Shown here one piece after another: positions 35,084 to 45,477 of a stretch of 64,000 nucleotides of DNA. The notes beneath the pieces were generated by a model. It had not been told where the DNA came from and did not search any database. It saw only the letters and a program-made list of their open reading frames with translations. Source of the DNA: Mycolicibacterium sp. TY81 (lineage in GTDB: Bacteria > Actinomycetota > Actinomycetes > Mycobacteriales > Mycobacteriaceae); NCBI RefSeq assembly GCF_018326285.1, contig NZ_AP023362.1:3410001-3474000 (forward strand). The letters run 5' to 3'. Position numbers and translations under genes: made by a program. The first letter of the stretch is position 1. Every line of letters starts with the position of its first letter.

Positions 35084-38037
35084 CCGAAACACTTGAGACA
35101 CAACACAAGACGGCAGACAAGCGGCCGAAGTTCGCCCATGCGCTGCGCATCCTGTCGGTGCCGATCATCCTGTTCTGGGTCGCAATCGCGGTCCTGGTGA
35201 ACGTCGCGGCACCGCAGCTCGAGGTCGTCGGCGAGCTGCACGCCGCACCGATGGCCCCCGAGGACGCGCCTTCGATGAAGGCCATGAAGTTGATGGGCGC
35301 CAACTTCAAGGAGTTCAACTCCAACAGCACGATCATGGTCGTCGTCGAAGGCAAGGAAGCGCTCGGCCCGGACGCCCACAAGTACTACGACGAGATCATC
35401 CGCAAGCTGCAGCGCGATCCCGAGCACATCCAGCACATCCAGGACTTCTGGGGCGACACGCTGACCGCGGCCGGCGCACAGAGCGCCGACGGCAAGGCGT
35501 CGTACGTGATGATCAACCTCGCCGGCGAGCAGGGCATGACGCTCGCCAACGAAGGCGTGGAGGCCGTCCGCAAGGCCATCGAGGAGACGACGGCACCGCC
35601 GGGCGTGCAGGCCTATGTCGCGGGCCCCGCCGCCCTGACCGACGACCTGCACGTCATCGGCAACGCGAGCCTGGCCATGATCACGCTGATCACCCTGGTC
35701 GCCATCGCCGGCATGTTGCTGGTGGTCTACCGCTCGATCAGGACCACCCTGGTCCAGTTGTTCCTGACCTTCCTGGCGCTGCTGACCGCCCGCGGCGTGG
35801 TGTCGGTGCTCGCCACCCATGACGTCTTCGGGCTGACGACGTTCGCGGGCAACATCCTCACGATGCTGGCCATCGCGGCGGCCACCGACTACGGGATCTT
35901 CATCTTCGGGCGGTATCGCGAAGACCGCGGCATCGGCCTGGACCGGGACGACTCGTACTACGCGACGTTCAAGTCCGTCGCCCCCGTCATCGTGGGCTCG
36001 GGCCTGACCATCGCCGGCGCGACGTACTGCCTCAGCTTCTGCCGTCTGCCCTACTTCACGACGATGGGCGCACCGGTCGCGATCGGCATGCTCGTGGTGG
36101 TGGCGATCTCGGTGACGCTGGGCCCGGCCGTCCTGTACCTCGGTAGCCGCGTCGGGATGTACGAATCCAAGCGGCCGCCGCAAAGCCGGTTCTGGCGGCG
36201 CATCGGGACGGCCGTGGTGCGTTGGCCCGCACCGATTCTGGTGGCGAGCCTGTTCGTCGTCCTGGTCGGCATCGTCGCCATCCCGGGCTACAAGCCGGCC
36301 TACAACGACCGCTATTACCTGCCCGAAGACGCCCCGGTGAACGTCGGCTTCGCCGCCGCCGACCGGCACTTCACACAGGCCCGCATGAACCCCGACATCC
36401 TGATGGTCGAGTCGACCCACGACATGCGCAATCCCGCAGACATGCTGGTGCTGAACAAGATCTCGAGCAGCGTGATGCACACCGACGGCATCGCCATGGT
36501 GCAGAGCATCACCCGGCCACTGGGAATTCCCATCCAGCACAGCTCGATTCCGTTCCAGACGAGCGTCTCGGGCCAGACGAGCAACATGAACCTGCCGTTC
36601 CAGCGCAAGCAGCTCGATGACCAGCTGCGGATGGTCGACGCGACCAACGTGTCGATCAGCATCCTGGAGAAGCAGTACGCGCTGTCCCTCGAACAGACCA
36701 GGCTGACACAGGACTCGGCCGCCAAATCCGAAGCGCTGCTGAAGGTCACCGAGGAGATGCGCGACAACATCGCGAACTTCGATGACCAGTTCCGCCCGAT
36801 GCGCAACTACTTCTACTGGGAACCGCACTGCTTCGACATCCCGATGTGTGCGGCCATCCGGTCGGTGTTCGACTCCCTGGACGGCATCGATGAACTCACC
36901 GACCGGACCGGCGACGTCCAGATCAACACCGATAAGCTGGCCGACCTGGCACCGAAACTGACGGCGCTGCTCCCCCAGACCATCGCGTCGATGAAGACCA
37001 GCCGGGATCTGTCGTTGGCGTCGTACAACTCGCAGAAGGCCCTCATCGACCAGATGCAGGCCATGAACGACACCGCGCTGTCGATGGGTGCCGCCTTCGA
37101 CGGCGCCAAGAACGACGACCTGTTCTACCTACCACCTGAGGCCTTCCAGAACCCGGACTTCCAGCGCGGCCTGAAGATGTTCATGTCGCCGGACGGCAAG
37201 TCCGCGCGCATGTTCATCACCCACCAGACCGACCCCGCGACGGTCGACGGCATCAACCGCGTCGAGTCCGAACGCAAGGCCGCCCAGGACGCCTTGAAGA
37301 TGTCGTCGCTGTCGGACGCCAAGATCTACCTCGGCGGTGTCGCGGCGACCTACAAGGACATGGCCGACGGCGCCCGCTACGACCTGATGATCGCCGTGGT
37401 GTCATCGCTGACGCTGATCTTCATGATCATGCTCATCCTGACGCGCAGTGCGGTCGCGGCCCTGACGATCGTCGGCACGGCGGGCAGTTCCATCGCCGCG
37501 TCGTTCGGCATCTCGGTGCTGTTGTGGCAGGACCTGTTCGGGATTCAGGTGCAGTGGCTGGTCATGCTGATGTCGGTCATCATCCTGCTGGCGGTCGGCT
37601 CGGACTACAACCTGCTGCTCGTCTCGCGGTTCCAGGACGAGATCCACGCCGGCCTCAAGACCGGCATCATCCGGTCCATGGCCGGCACCGGCGGTGTCGT
37701 CACCTCGGCCGGACTGGTGTTCGCGGCCACCATGGCCGGCATGATGGCCAGCAAGCTGATCGTGCTGGCGCAGATGGGTTCGACCATCGCGATCGGTCTG
37801 CTGATCGACACCTTCATCGTGCGGTCGCTGCTGATGCCGTCGATCGCGGTGCTGCTCGGCCGCTGGTTCTGGTGGCCGCAGGTGGTGCACCCGCGCGGTA
37901 AGTACAACACCGAGAAGTTCGTGCCGAAGGCGTTCCAGCAGCCCGCTCAGCAGGAGACGGTGTCGGCGGGCGCGGCCGGGCGCTCCGGCTTCGTCGACGA
38001 CACCCCGACCGACAGTTACCCGACCAGCACGGCGTAG
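35080..38037 (+). CDS. mmpL: MmpL-family RND transporter (second copy, MmpL4/5 type)
   Basis: 985 residues. Same architecture as the first copy: proton-relay motifs [12 protein letters not shown] near residue 267 and [12 protein letters not shown] near 845, and a periplasmic helical hairpin with the Cys pair in [14 protein letters not shown]. The C-terminal tail is longer, ending in a Ser/Thr/Pro-rich stretch. In M. tuberculosis the MmpS4/L4 and S5/L5 systems export siderophores and drugs. The end overlaps the convergent add gene by 22 bases. The pair interrupts the conserved hydrolase-add order, so it has been inserted there or lost elsewhere. Confidence 0.92.
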   Translation: MTETLETQHKTADKRPKFAHALRILSVPIILFWVAIAVLVNVAAPQLEVVGELHAAPMAPEDAPSMKAMKLMGANFKEFNSNSTIMVVVEGKEALGPDAHKYYDEIIRKLQRDPEHIQHIQDFWGDTLTAAGAQSADGKASYVMINLAGEQGMTLANEGVEAVRKAIEETTAPPGVQAYVAGPAALTDDLHVIGNASLAMITLITLVAIAGMLLVVYRSIRTTLVQLFLTFLALLTARGVVSVLATHDVFGLTTFAGNILTMLAIAAATDYGIFIFGRYREDRGIGLDRDDSYYATFKSVAPVIVGSGLTIAGATYCLSFCRLPYFTTMGAPVAIGMLVVVAISVTLGPAVLYLGSRVGMYESKRPPQSRFWRRIGTAVVRWPAPILVASLFVVLVGIVAIPGYKPAYNDRYYLPEDAPVNVGFAAADRHFTQARMNPDILMVESTHDMRNPADMLVLNKISSSVMHTDGIAMVQSITRPLGIPIQHSSIPFQTSVSGQTSNMNLPFQRKQLDDQLRMVDATNVSISILEKQYALSLEQTRLTQDSAAKSEALLKVTEEMRDNIANFDDQFRPMRNYFYWEPHCFDIPMCAAIRSVFDSLDGIDELTDRTGDVQINTDKLADLAPKLTALLPQTIASMKTSRDLSLASYNSQKALIDQMQAMNDTALSMGAAFDGAKNDDLFYLPPEAFQNPDFQRGLKMFMSPDGKSARMFITHQTDPATVDGINRVESERKAAQDALKMSSLSDAKIYLGGVAATYKDMADGARYDLMIAVVSSLTLIFMIMLILTRSAVAALTIVGTAGSSIAASFGISVLLWQDLFGIQVQWLVMLMSVIILLAVGSDYNLLLVSRFQDEIHAGLKTGIIRSMAGTGGVVTSAGLVFAATMAGMMASKLIVLAQMGSTIAIGLLIDTFIVRSLLMPSIAVLLGRWFWWPQVVHPRGKYNTEKFVPKAFQQPAQQETVSAGAAGRSGFVDDTPTDSYPTSTA

Positions 38038-39101
38038 CGCGGTTTGATGACGTCGTCGATGATCGCCAGTCGCTCGTCGAACGGGATGAAGGCCGACTTC
38101 ATGGCGTTGATGGTGAACCGCTGCAGGTCGGTCCAGCCGTAGCCGAACTCGTTCACGAGGAGCGCCATCTCCTGCGTCATGGTGGTGTCGCTCATCAGGC
38201 GGTTGTCGGTGTTCACGGTGACGCGGAAGCGGAGCCGCGCCAGTTGGTCGAACGGATGCTCGGCGATGCTGGCCGCGGCGCCGGTCTGCACGTTGCTGCT
38301 CGGGCACATCTCCAGCGGAATTCGCTTGTCCCGCACGATGTTCGCCACCCGACCCAAGTGGAAGGTGCCGTCCGGCCCCTCCTCGATGTCGTCGACGATG
38401 CGGACGCCGTGGCCCAGCCGGTCGGCGCCACAGAACGCGATGGCCTCGTGGATGGACGGCAGGCCGAAGGCCTCGCCGGCGTGAATCGTGAACCGCGCGT
38501 TGTTGCCCCGCATGTACTCGAAGGCATCGAGGTGGCGGGTCGGAGGGTAGCCGGCCTCGGCACCGGCGATGTCGAAGCCGACGACGCCCCGGTCGCGGAA
38601 CCGGATGGCCAACTCAGCGATCTCGCGAGACCGGGCCGCGTGCCGCATGGCGGTGACCAGACAGCGGACCGTCGTCACCTGCCCGGCCGCGGCCGCCGCC
38701 TTCTCGCCGTCCGCGAACCCGGCCAGCACCGCGTCCACGACCTCGTCCAGCACCAGACCGCCGTCGATGTGCAGTTCGGGCGCGAACCGCACCTCGGCGT
38801 AGACGACGTTGTCGGCGGCCAGATCCTCGACGCATTCGTACGCGACGCGGTACAGCGCATCGGTGGTCTGCATGACGCCGACGGTGTGCGCGAACGGCTC
38901 CAGATACCGGACGAGCGATCCGCTGTGCGCCTGGGTGCGGAACCACTTCGCGAGCTCGTCGACGTCCATGGTGGGCAGGTCGCCGTAGCCGCTCTGTTCG
39001 GCCAGCTCCACCACCGTGGCGGGACGCAGCCCGCCGTCGAGGTGATCGTGCAACAGCGCTTTCGGTGCCTGCTTGATCTGATCCAGCGTCAGGGTGGTCA
39101 T
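38016..39101 (-). CDS. add: Adenosine deaminase
   Basis: 361 residues. Converts adenosine to inosine. Zinc-binding [14 protein letters not shown] near residue 13 and [14 protein letters not shown] near residue 200; [11 protein letters not shown] with catalytic His; and [13 protein letters not shown] with zinc Asp. Full-length. Supplies inosine to the nucleoside phosphorylase. Its end overlaps mmpL on the other strand, which shows how tightly that insertion abuts the gene. Position matches Rv3313c. Confidence 0.93.
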   Translation of the reverse strand: MTTLTLDQIKQAPKALLHDHLDGGLRPATVVELAEQSGYGDLPTMDVDELAKWFRTQAHSGSLVRYLEPFAHTVGVMQTTDALYRVAYECVEDLAADNVVYAEVRFAPELHIDGGLVLDEVVDAVLAGFADGEKAAAAAGQVTTVRCLVTAMRHAARSREIAELAIRFRDRGVVGFDIAGAEAGYPPTRHLDAFEYMRGNNARFTIHAGEAFGLPSIHEAIAFCGADRLGHGVRIVDDIEEGPDGTFHLGRVANIVRDKRIPLEMCPSSNVQTGAAASIAEHPFDQLARLRFRVTVNTDNRLMSDTTMTQEMALLVNEFGYGWTDLQRFTINAMKSAFIPFDERLAIIDDVIKPRYAVLVG

Positions 39102-39129
39102 CTGTCCATCTTGCGCCGGATCGTCGCTT

Positions 39130-39951
39130 TTAGCCCGCCGGCTCGTCCGCCAGCAGCAGCCGCGTCCGGAACAGATCCAGCACCTGGTCCAGCGCCGCCC
39201 GGGTGGCCTGGCCCGGCTCGTCGATCAGGTGCTCGGTGACCACCGAGTGCGGCGCCAGGCGCGCATCCGGGTTGGCGTCGGCGTCCTCGAGTTCGACGGC
39301 GATGAAGGCGTCACCCAGCTGCTCGCGCAGGAAGTCGAAACGCTCTGCCGGCACCAGCTTGTCGCTCTTGAACCGCATGCCGATGACGTTGAGGCCCGCG
39401 GCGCACCGGCCCTTGACGACCTCCAGGTCGGCCGGCGAGATGTCGATGTTGCGGCGCTGCTTGGCGGTCAGGCCCAACGGCATCGACGGCTGGGACAGCA
39501 CCGGCGCCAGGATGACGTCGTCGGTGGCCATCGCCAGGGCGTAGCCGCCGGTGAAGCACATGCCGATGGCGCCGACGCCGGGGCCACCGCAGCGCTTGTG
39601 TTCGGCACGGGCCAACGCGCGCAACCAATCGACCACCGGCGACGTCTTTCCGGTCGCGAGGATGGTGAACTCCTTGCTGATGCACGACGGCAGCGCCGAC
39701 CCCATGGCCTTGAGCGCCGCCAGGTTGCTGGCGTTCGGATCCAGGCCGGGGATGCCGAACAGGTGCGGCAGCACGGCGGTACAACCCAGGTCGGCGACCT
39801 TGCGGGCGAAGTCGAGAACCTTGGGCGTGATGCCTGGTATCTCGGCGATCACGATGACGGCCGGACCGGTGCCCTTCCGAAAGACCGTGCGGGTCGTGCC
39901 ATCGTGGGTGAACTCGGTGCGCTCGAAGTCGCGGAGGTCATCGTCAGCCAT
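39130..39951 (-). CDS. Dienelactone-hydrolase-family protein
   Basis: 273 residues. The nucleophile is cysteine in [16 protein letters not shown], as in dienelactone hydrolases. Other family blocks are [18 protein letters not shown] at the start and [11 protein letters not shown] near the end with the candidate catalytic His. The substrate is not known. It sits between deoA and add, 28 bases upstream of add, so it may share their transcript without being part of nucleoside metabolism. Confidence 0.85.
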   Translation of the reverse strand: MADDDLRDFERTEFTHDGTTRTVFRKGTGPAVIVIAEIPGITPKVLDFARKVADLGCTAVLPHLFGIPGLDPNASNLAALKAMGSALPSCISKEFTILATGKTSPVVDWLRALARAEHKRCGGPGVGAIGMCFTGGYALAMATDDVILAPVLSQPSMPLGLTAKQRRNIDISPADLEVVKGRCAAGLNVIGMRFKSDKLVPAERFDFLREQLGDAFIAVELEDADANPDARLAPHSVVTEHLIDEPGQATRAALDQVLDLFRTRLLLADEPAG

Positions 39952-40002
39952 GCGGACGACCCTAGTGGCGGGCGGAGTCGCTGACCACCGTTGGTTTCGC
40001 GG

Positions 40003-41292
40003 CTATTCGACGCGGTCGAGCACCACGGGACGCTGCGGCGGTGCCGCGTCGTCCACCGACCACCCGCCGTCGAGCTCGGCAAGCGCTGACGGCAACCGCT
40101 CGGGAGTCTCGGTGTACAGCGTGAACAGGGTCTCACCGGCCGCGACGGGCTCGCCGCTGCGCCGGTGGAGGTACAGCCCCGCCCCGGCCTGCACCGGGTC
40201 TCCAGGCTGGGCCCGTCCCGCGCCGAGCCGCCACACCGCCATCGCCACCGCCATGGCGTCGACGTCGCCCATCACCCCGCTTCGCGAAGCCACGACCGTC
40301 TCGGTGTGCGTCCCCATCGGCAGGGGCGCCTCGGGATCGCCACCCTGTGCGGCGATCAGTTGCCGGAAGCAGTCCATCGCGGTGCCGTCGGCCAGGGTCT
40401 GGGCGGGGTCGACGCCGTCGAGGCCGGCCACGTCGAGCATCTCGCGCGCCAGGGCGATGGTCAGTGCGACGACGTCGTCCGGGCCGCCGCCGGCCAGGAC
40501 GTCCAGCGACTCGGCGACCTCGATCGCGTTCCCGACCGCGCGACCGAGCGGCCGGTCCATGTCGGTGAGCAAGGCCCGTGTCGGGACGCCGTAGGCCGTG
40601 CCGAGGTCGACCATGGTGCGCGCCAGCTCACGCGACTCGGCCTCGGTCTTGAGGAACGCACCGCGACCGACCTTGACGTCCAGCACCAGCGAGCGGGCGC
40701 CCTCGGCCAGTTTCTTGCTCATGATCGAGCTGGCGATGAGCGGTAGCGACTCCGTCGTGCCCGTGACGTCGCGCAGGGCGTAGATCTTGCGGTCGGCAGG
40801 CGCCAGGTCCCCGGCCGCGAAGATCGCCGCGCCGATACCGGAAAGCTGTTGGCGGATAGCGTCTTTCGACAGCTCGGCGGTGAACCCGGGGATCGCTTCC
40901 AGCTTGTCCAACGTGCCGCCGGTGTGCCCGAGGCCACGGCCGGCGGCCTGTGGGACGGCGCCACCGCAGGCCAGGACGACGGGCACCAGCGGGATGGTGA
41001 TCTTGTCGCCGACGCCGCCGGTGGAGTGCTTGTCGACCAGCGCGAGCGGCCGGCCGTCGCGCCGCAGGTCGGTGAAATCGAAGCGCTCCCCCGAGTCGAC
41101 CATGGCCGCCGTCCAGCGGGTGATCTCGGCCGGCGTCATGCCGCGCAGGAAGATCGCCATCAACAAGGCCGACATCTGCGCGTCGGCGACGCGCCCATGG
41201 GTATAGCCGTCGATCACCCAGTCGATCGCGGCGTCGGACAGCACACCGCCGTCGCGTTTGGTGCGAATGACTGTCGGCGCATCGAACGGCAT
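40003..41292 (-). CDS. deoA: Thymidine phosphorylase
   Basis: 429 residues. Splits thymidine or deoxyuridine with phosphate. Family signature ALVDKHSTGGVGDKITIPL near residue 80 (phosphate-binding), MSKKLAEGARSLVLDVKVG and the GRAVGNAIEVAESLDVL region. The C-terminal domain is present (ASRSGVMGDVDAMAVAM). Follows cdd on the same strand, as in Rv3315c-Rv3314c. Confidence 0.93.
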   Translation of the reverse strand: MPFDAPTVIRTKRDGGVLSDAAIDWVIDGYTHGRVADAQMSALLMAIFLRGMTPAEITRWTAAMVDSGERFDFTDLRRDGRPLALVDKHSTGGVGDKITIPLVPVVLACGGAVPQAAGRGLGHTGGTLDKLEAIPGFTAELSKDAIRQQLSGIGAAIFAAGDLAPADRKIYALRDVTGTTESLPLIASSIMSKKLAEGARSLVLDVKVGRGAFLKTEAESRELARTMVDLGTAYGVPTRALLTDMDRPLGRAVGNAIEVAESLDVLAGGGPDDVVALTIALAREMLDVAGLDGVDPAQTLADGTAMDCFRQLIAAQGGDPEAPLPMGTHTETVVASRSGVMGDVDAMAVAMAVWRLGAGRAQPGDPVQAGAGLYLHRRSGEPVAAGETLFTLYTETPERLPSALAELDGGWSVDDAAPPQRPVVLDRVE

Positions 41293-41377
41293 CGCTGGGA
41301 TCCTCCTGCCGGGGCCTCGGTCGACCCCATCGAAACTGGTTACCGGCGGGTAATCAGAAGTGTTGCACCGCTTGGCG

Positions 41378-41773
41378 TTACCGGCGGTTCAGGTCATCCG
41401 GCCCGAAGGCGTCGGGCAATAGTTCGGCCAGCGGCCGCGGACCCGATGCGTGATCGATCAACATGGCCGGCCCACCGTGCTCGAGCAGCACCTGCCGGCA
41501 GCGTCCACACGGCATCAACACGGCCCCCGAACCGTCCACACACGCCAGCGCGAGCAGCCGTCCGCCACCGCTGGAATGTAGGGCGCAGACCACAGCACAC
41601 TCCGCGCAGAGGCCGAGGCCATATGAGACATTTTCCACATTGCAGCCCACCACGATTCGGCCGTCGTCGACCAGCGCTGCCGCCCCCACCGGGAAGTTCG
41701 AGTAGGGCGCATAGGCACCCCGAGAAACAGCTATTGCCTTGTCGCGCAACAGTTTCCAGTCAATTTCCGGCAT
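41378..41773 (-). CDS. cdd: Cytidine deaminase
   Basis: 131 residues from the ATG at 41773 (MPEIDWKLLRDKA), which matches the start of M. tuberculosis Cdd; a GTG three codons earlier is possible. The active site is complete: NVENVSYGLGLCAECAVV with the catalytic Glu and first zinc Cys, and MPCGRCRQVL with the two further zinc Cys. Converts cytidine to uridine. First gene of the cdd-deoA group and divergent from sdhC. Confidence 0.93.
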   Translation of the reverse strand: MPEIDWKLLRDKAIAVSRGAYAPYSNFPVGAAALVDDGRIVVGCNVENVSYGLGLCAECAVVCALHSSGGGRLLALACVDGSGAVLMPCGRCRQVLLEHGGPAMLIDHASGPRPLAELLPDAFGPDDLNRR

Positions 41774-41836
41774 CGCCGACACCCCGTTCCCGGCACCCCG
41801 ATATTGACTCGAGGACCGACCCGACCACCAAGTAAG

Positions 41837-41855
41837 TTAATGTAGGCAAACCTAA
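41837..41855. promoter_or_regulatory. IdeR-like iron box between cdd and sdhC
   Basis: TTAATGTAGGCAAACCTAA matches the mycobacterial IdeR consensus TTAGGTTAGGCTAACCTAA at 15 of 19 positions. It lies 144 bases before the sdhC start and 64 bases before the cdd start. IdeR binds with iron and usually represses, sometimes activates. An iron-sulfur and haem complex such as SdhCDAB would be a logical target. The match is seen; binding is inferred. Confidence 0.5.
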
Positions 41856-41894
41856 TTTCCGGCGCGGGTTGCCCATTCCCCCCACACGCTAGTT

Positions 41895-41922
41895 CTGACT
41901 GTGCGCAAATTGGGATTAGAGT
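41895..41922 (+). promoter_or_regulatory. Possible sdhC promoter
   Basis: CTGACT (41895-41900), a 16-base spacer and TAGAGT (41917-41922) give a weak sigma-A-like promoter 77 bases before the sdhC ATG. It is only a moderate match and other starts in the 226-base gap are possible. Confidence 0.3.
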
Positions 41923-41998
41923 CGCCCCGAGGTTTGGGCTCGGCACGCGAAAAAGTTGCTGCCGGGTCACGCGTCCACCGACGGCGTTGGAGGTCGAA

Positions 41999-42433
41999 AT
42001 GAGTACAGCGGCAGCCGCGGAATCCGCCATACCCGCGCCGCGTTCAGCACAGAAACGACGGAGCCTGTATCGCGGCGACCCGGGCATGTGGTCCTGGGTG
42101 CTACACCGCATCACCGGTGCCACCATCTTCTTCTTCTTGCTGGTCCACGTTCTGGACACGGCTCTGGTCCGGGTCAGCCCCGAGGCCTACAACGAGGTGA
42201 TCAACACCTACAAGACGCCGATCATCGGGTTCATGGAGATGGGCCTGGTCGCGGCGGTGCTCTACCACGCCCTCAACGGCGTGCGAGTCATTCTGATCGA
42301 CTTCTGGCAGCAGGGACCCAAGTACCAGCGGGTCATGCTGTGGACCATCCTGGCCATCTGGATCGCGGTCGTCATCGCCGCAGTTGGGGTAGAGGGCATG
42401 CACATGGTTGAGCACTACGGGTGGCTCAAGTGA
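41999..42433 (+). CDS. sdhC: Succinate dehydrogenase cytochrome b subunit
   Basis: 144 residues from the ATG at 41999 with a GGAGG site 7-11 bases upstream. Three membrane helices; the first carries MWSWVLHRITGATIFFFLLVHVLD, with the haem/quinone-site His and Arg of SdhC, and the second has VLYHALNGVRVILID with the haem His. Anchors the complex and passes electrons to menaquinone. Its end overlaps the sdhD start. Corresponds to Rv3316 (Sdh2 operon). Confidence 0.93.
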   Translation: MSTAAAAESAIPAPRSAQKRRSLYRGDPGMWSWVLHRITGATIFFFLLVHVLDTALVRVSPEAYNEVINTYKTPIIGFMEMGLVAAVLYHALNGVRVILIDFWQQGPKYQRVMLWTILAIWIAVVIAAVGVEGMHMVEHYGWLK

Positions 42434-42912
42434 CCACGCACACTGATTCCGGCGCCGCCGAGGCGCGCCGCGGGGGCCGCCCGGCCCCGGTCATGGAGCG
42501 CGAGCACGACCGCCCCGCCGCCCTCGATCACCCGCGCGCTCCCCGGCGCGCCCGTGGCATCCCGTACTTCGAGAAGTACGCCTGGCTGTTCATGCGCTTC
42601 TCCGGCGCCGCGCTGGTGCTGCTCGCCCTCGGTCACCTGTTCATCGGGCTGATCTGGCAGAACGGCGTCTACCGCATCGACTTCAACTACGTCGCGCAGC
42701 GCTGGGCCTCGCCGTTCTGGCAGATCTGGGACATGGCCCTGCTGTGGCTGGCGCTGGTGCACGGCGCCAACGGCATGCGCACCATCATCGGTGACTACGC
42801 CCGCAAGAACACCACCAAGTTCTGGCTGAACTCGATTCTGCTGCTGGCCACCGGATTCACCCTGGTGCTGGGCAGCTACGTGCTCGTCACCTTCGACGCG
42901 AACATCAAATAG
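42421..42912 (+). CDS. sdhD: Succinate dehydrogenase membrane anchor subunit
   Basis: 163 residues from the GTG at 42421, or 160 from the GTG at 42430, which overlaps the sdhC stop as GTGA and is equally likely. Three membrane helices after a basic N-terminus; LVLLALGHLFIGLIWQ and LALVHGANGMRTIIGDY hold the conserved His residues. Completes the anchor with SdhC. sdhA begins 11 bases later. Confidence 0.92.
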   Translation: MAQVTTHTDSGAAEARRGGRPAPVMEREHDRPAALDHPRAPRRARGIPYFEKYAWLFMRFSGAALVLLALGHLFIGLIWQNGVYRIDFNYVAQRWASPFWQIWDMALLWLALVHGANGMRTIIGDYARKNTTKFWLNSILLLATGFTLVLGSYVLVTFDANIK

Positions 42913-42923
42913 GGGCTCGCAGG

Positions 42924-44678
42924 ATGATTCAGGAACATCGCTACGACGTCGTCATCGTCGGTGCCGGTGGCGCGGGTATGCGCGCGGCCGTGGAAGCCGG
43001 CCCGCGCGTGCGCACCGCCGTGCTGACCAAGCTGTACCCGACGCGTTCGCACACCGGTGCCGCGCAGGGCGGCATGTGTGCCGCACTCGCCAACGTCGAG
43101 GACGACAACTGGGAGTGGCACACCTTCGACACCGTCAAGGGTGGCGACTACCTCGCTGACCAGGACGCCGTCGAGGTCATGTGCAAGGAAGCCATCGACG
43201 CCGTGCTGGACCTCGAGAAGATGGGCATGCCGTTCAACCGGACGCCCGAGGGCCGCATCGACCAGCGTCGCTTCGGCGGTCACACCCGTGACCACGGCAA
43301 GGCCCCGGTCCGCCGCGCCTGCTACGCCGCCGACCGCACCGGCCACATGATCCTGCAGACGCTGTACCAAAACTGCGTCAAGCACGACGTTCAGTTCTTC
43401 AACGAGTTCTACGCGCTCGACGTGGTCCTCACCGAGACGCCCGGCGGCCCCGTCGCCACCGGCGTCATCGCCTACGAGCTGGCCACCGGCGACATCCACA
43501 TCTTCCACGCCAAGGCGATCGTCTTCGCCACCGGCGGCTCGGGCCGGATGTACAAGACCACCTCCAACGCCCACACCCTCACCGGCGACGGCCTGGGCAT
43601 CATCTTCCGCAAGGGACTTCCCTTGGAGGACATGGAGTTCCACCAGTTCCACCCGACAGGCCTGGCCGGCCTCGGCATCCTGATCTCGGAAGCCGTGCGT
43701 GGTGAGGGTGGGCGCCTGCTCAACGCCGAAGGCGAGCGCTTCATGGAGCGCTACGCCCCCACCATCGTCGACCTCGCGCCGCGTGACATCGTGGCCCGCT
43801 CGATGGTGCTGGAGGTCCTCGAGGGCCGCGGCGCCGGACCCAACAAGGACTACGTCTACATCGACGTGCGTCACCTCGGCGAAGAGGTGCTGGAGGCCAA
43901 GCTTCCGGACATCACCGAATTCGCCCGCACCTACCTGGGCGTCGACCCCGTCACCGAACTGGTGCCGGTGTACCCGACCTGCCACTACGTCATGGGCGGC
44001 ATCCCGACCACGATCAACGGCCAGGTGCTGCGCGACAACGTCAACATCGTGCCGGGCCTGTACGCCGCCGGTGAGTGCGCCTGTGTCTCGGTGCACGGCG
44101 CCAACCGCCTCGGCACCAACTCGCTGCTCGACATCAACGTGTTCGGCCGTCGCGCCGGCATCGCGGCCGCCGAGTACGCGCAGAACCACAACTACGTCGA
44201 ACTGCCGGACAACCCGGCCGACATGGTCGTGGGCTGGGTCGGCGACATCCTGTCCGACCACGGCAACGAGCGCGTCGCCGACATCCGCACCGCGCTGCAG
44301 CAGTCGATGGACAACAACGCCGCCGTGTTCCGCACCGAGGAGACCCTCAAGCAGGCACTGACGGACATCCACGCGCTGAAGGAGCGATACAGCCGAATCA
44401 CGGTGCACGACAAGGGCAAGCGCTACAACAGCGACCTGCTCGAGGCCATCGAGCTGGGCTTCCTGCTCGAACTGGCCGAGGTCACCGTCGTCGGTGCGCT
44501 GAACCGCAAGGAATCGCGTGGCGGCCACGCCCGCGAGGACTACCCGGACCGCGACGACACCAACTACATGCGCCACACCATGGCCTACAAGCAGGGCGCC
44601 GACCTCCTGTCCGACATCCGGCTGGACTACAAGCCTGTCGTCCAGACCCGGTACGAGCCGATGGAACGGAAGTACTGA
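42924..44678 (+). CDS. sdhA: Succinate dehydrogenase flavoprotein subunit
   Basis: 584 residues. FAD-binding VIVGAGGAGMRAAVEAG at the start, the covalent FAD histidine in TRSHTGAAQGGMCA near residue 41, HPTGLAGLGILISEAVRGEGG with dicarboxylate-binding residues, and the catalytic Arg region RFMERYAPT. The C-terminal HAREDYPDRDD motif is present. Oxidises succinate to fumarate. One base separates its stop from the sdhB start. Confidence 0.95.
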   Translation: MIQEHRYDVVIVGAGGAGMRAAVEAGPRVRTAVLTKLYPTRSHTGAAQGGMCAALANVEDDNWEWHTFDTVKGGDYLADQDAVEVMCKEAIDAVLDLEKMGMPFNRTPEGRIDQRRFGGHTRDHGKAPVRRACYAADRTGHMILQTLYQNCVKHDVQFFNEFYALDVVLTETPGGPVATGVIAYELATGDIHIFHAKAIVFATGGSGRMYKTTSNAHTLTGDGLGIIFRKGLPLEDMEFHQFHPTGLAGLGILISEAVRGEGGRLLNAEGERFMERYAPTIVDLAPRDIVARSMVLEVLEGRGAGPNKDYVYIDVRHLGEEVLEAKLPDITEFARTYLGVDPVTELVPVYPTCHYVMGGIPTTINGQVLRDNVNIVPGLYAAGECACVSVHGANRLGTNSLLDINVFGRRAGIAAAEYAQNHNYVELPDNPADMVVGWVGDILSDHGNERVADIRTALQQSMDNNAAVFRTEETLKQALTDIHALKERYSRITVHDKGKRYNSDLLEAIELGFLLELAEVTVVGALNRKESRGGHAREDYPDRDDTNYMRHTMAYKQGADLLSDIRLDYKPVVQTRYEPMERKY

Positions 44679-44679
44679 C

Positions 44680-45465
44680 ATGAGTGCACCCGTATTGGAC
44701 AAGCCCGAAGCCGGCGACCCGCCGCTGCCCCCGGTGCCCGAAGGCGCCGTCATGGTCACGCTGAAGATCGCCCGGTTCAACCCGGAGAACCCGGACGCCG
44801 CCGGCTTCCAGAGCTTCCGCGTGCCCTGCCTGCCCAGCGACCGGTTGCTGAACCTGCTGCTGTACGTGAAGGGCTACCTCGACGGCACGCTGACGTTCCG
44901 CCGGTCCTGCGCGCACGGCGTGTGTGGCTCGGACGCCATGCGCATCAACGGTGTGAACCGGCTGGCCTGCAAGGTCCTCATGCGCGACCTGCTGCCGAAG
45001 AAGCCCGGCAAGGACCTGACCATCACCATCGAGCCCATCCGCGGCCTGCCCGTGGAGAAGGACCTCGTGGTGGACATGGAGCCGTTCTTCGACGCCTACC
45101 GCGCCGTGAAGCCGTTCCTCATCACGTCGGGCAACCCCCCGACCCGTGAGCGCATCCAGTCGCAGACCGACCGCGCCCGCTTCGACGACACCACCAAGTG
45201 CATCCTGTGCGCCTGCTGCACCACGTCGTGCCCGGTGTACTGGAGCGAGGGCTCGTACTTCGGCCCCGCCGCGATCGTCAACGCGCACCGGTTCATCTTC
45301 GACTCGCGTGACGAGGCCGCCGCCGAGCGTCTGGACATCCTCAACGAGGTCGACGGCGTGTGGCGCTGCCGCACCACCTTCAACTGCACCGAGGCCTGCC
45401 CCCGTGGCATCCAGGTGACCAAGGCGATCCAGGAAGTCAAGCGCGCCTTGATGTTTGCCCGCTAG
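44680..45465 (+). CDS. sdhB: Succinate dehydrogenase iron-sulfur subunit
   Basis: 261 residues from the ATG at 44680. The 2Fe-2S ligands lie in FRRSCAHGVCGSDAM near residue 75, and the clusters of the C-terminal ferredoxin domain in CILCACCTTSCPVYW near 175 and CTEACPRGIQVTKAI near 236. Wires electrons from SdhA to the membrane anchor. The gene ends 12 bases before the left end of an IS30 element, so any native terminator is displaced. Confidence 0.95.
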   Translation: MSAPVLDKPEAGDPPLPPVPEGAVMVTLKIARFNPENPDAAGFQSFRVPCLPSDRLLNLLLYVKGYLDGTLTFRRSCAHGVCGSDAMRINGVNRLACKVLMRDLLPKKPGKDLTITIEPIRGLPVEKDLVVDMEPFFDAYRAVKPFLITSGNPPTRERIQSQTDRARFDDTTKCILCACCTTSCPVYWSEGSYFGPAAIVNAHRFIFDSRDEAAAERLDILNEVDGVWRCRTTFNCTEACPRGIQVTKAIQEVKRALMFAR

Positions 45466-45477
45466 GGCGTTTTGCGT

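Noticed and set aside
35059..36828. 589-codon open frame on the minus strand
   Set aside because: Antisense to the second mmpL; repetitive Asp/His/Gly-rich translation without motifs.
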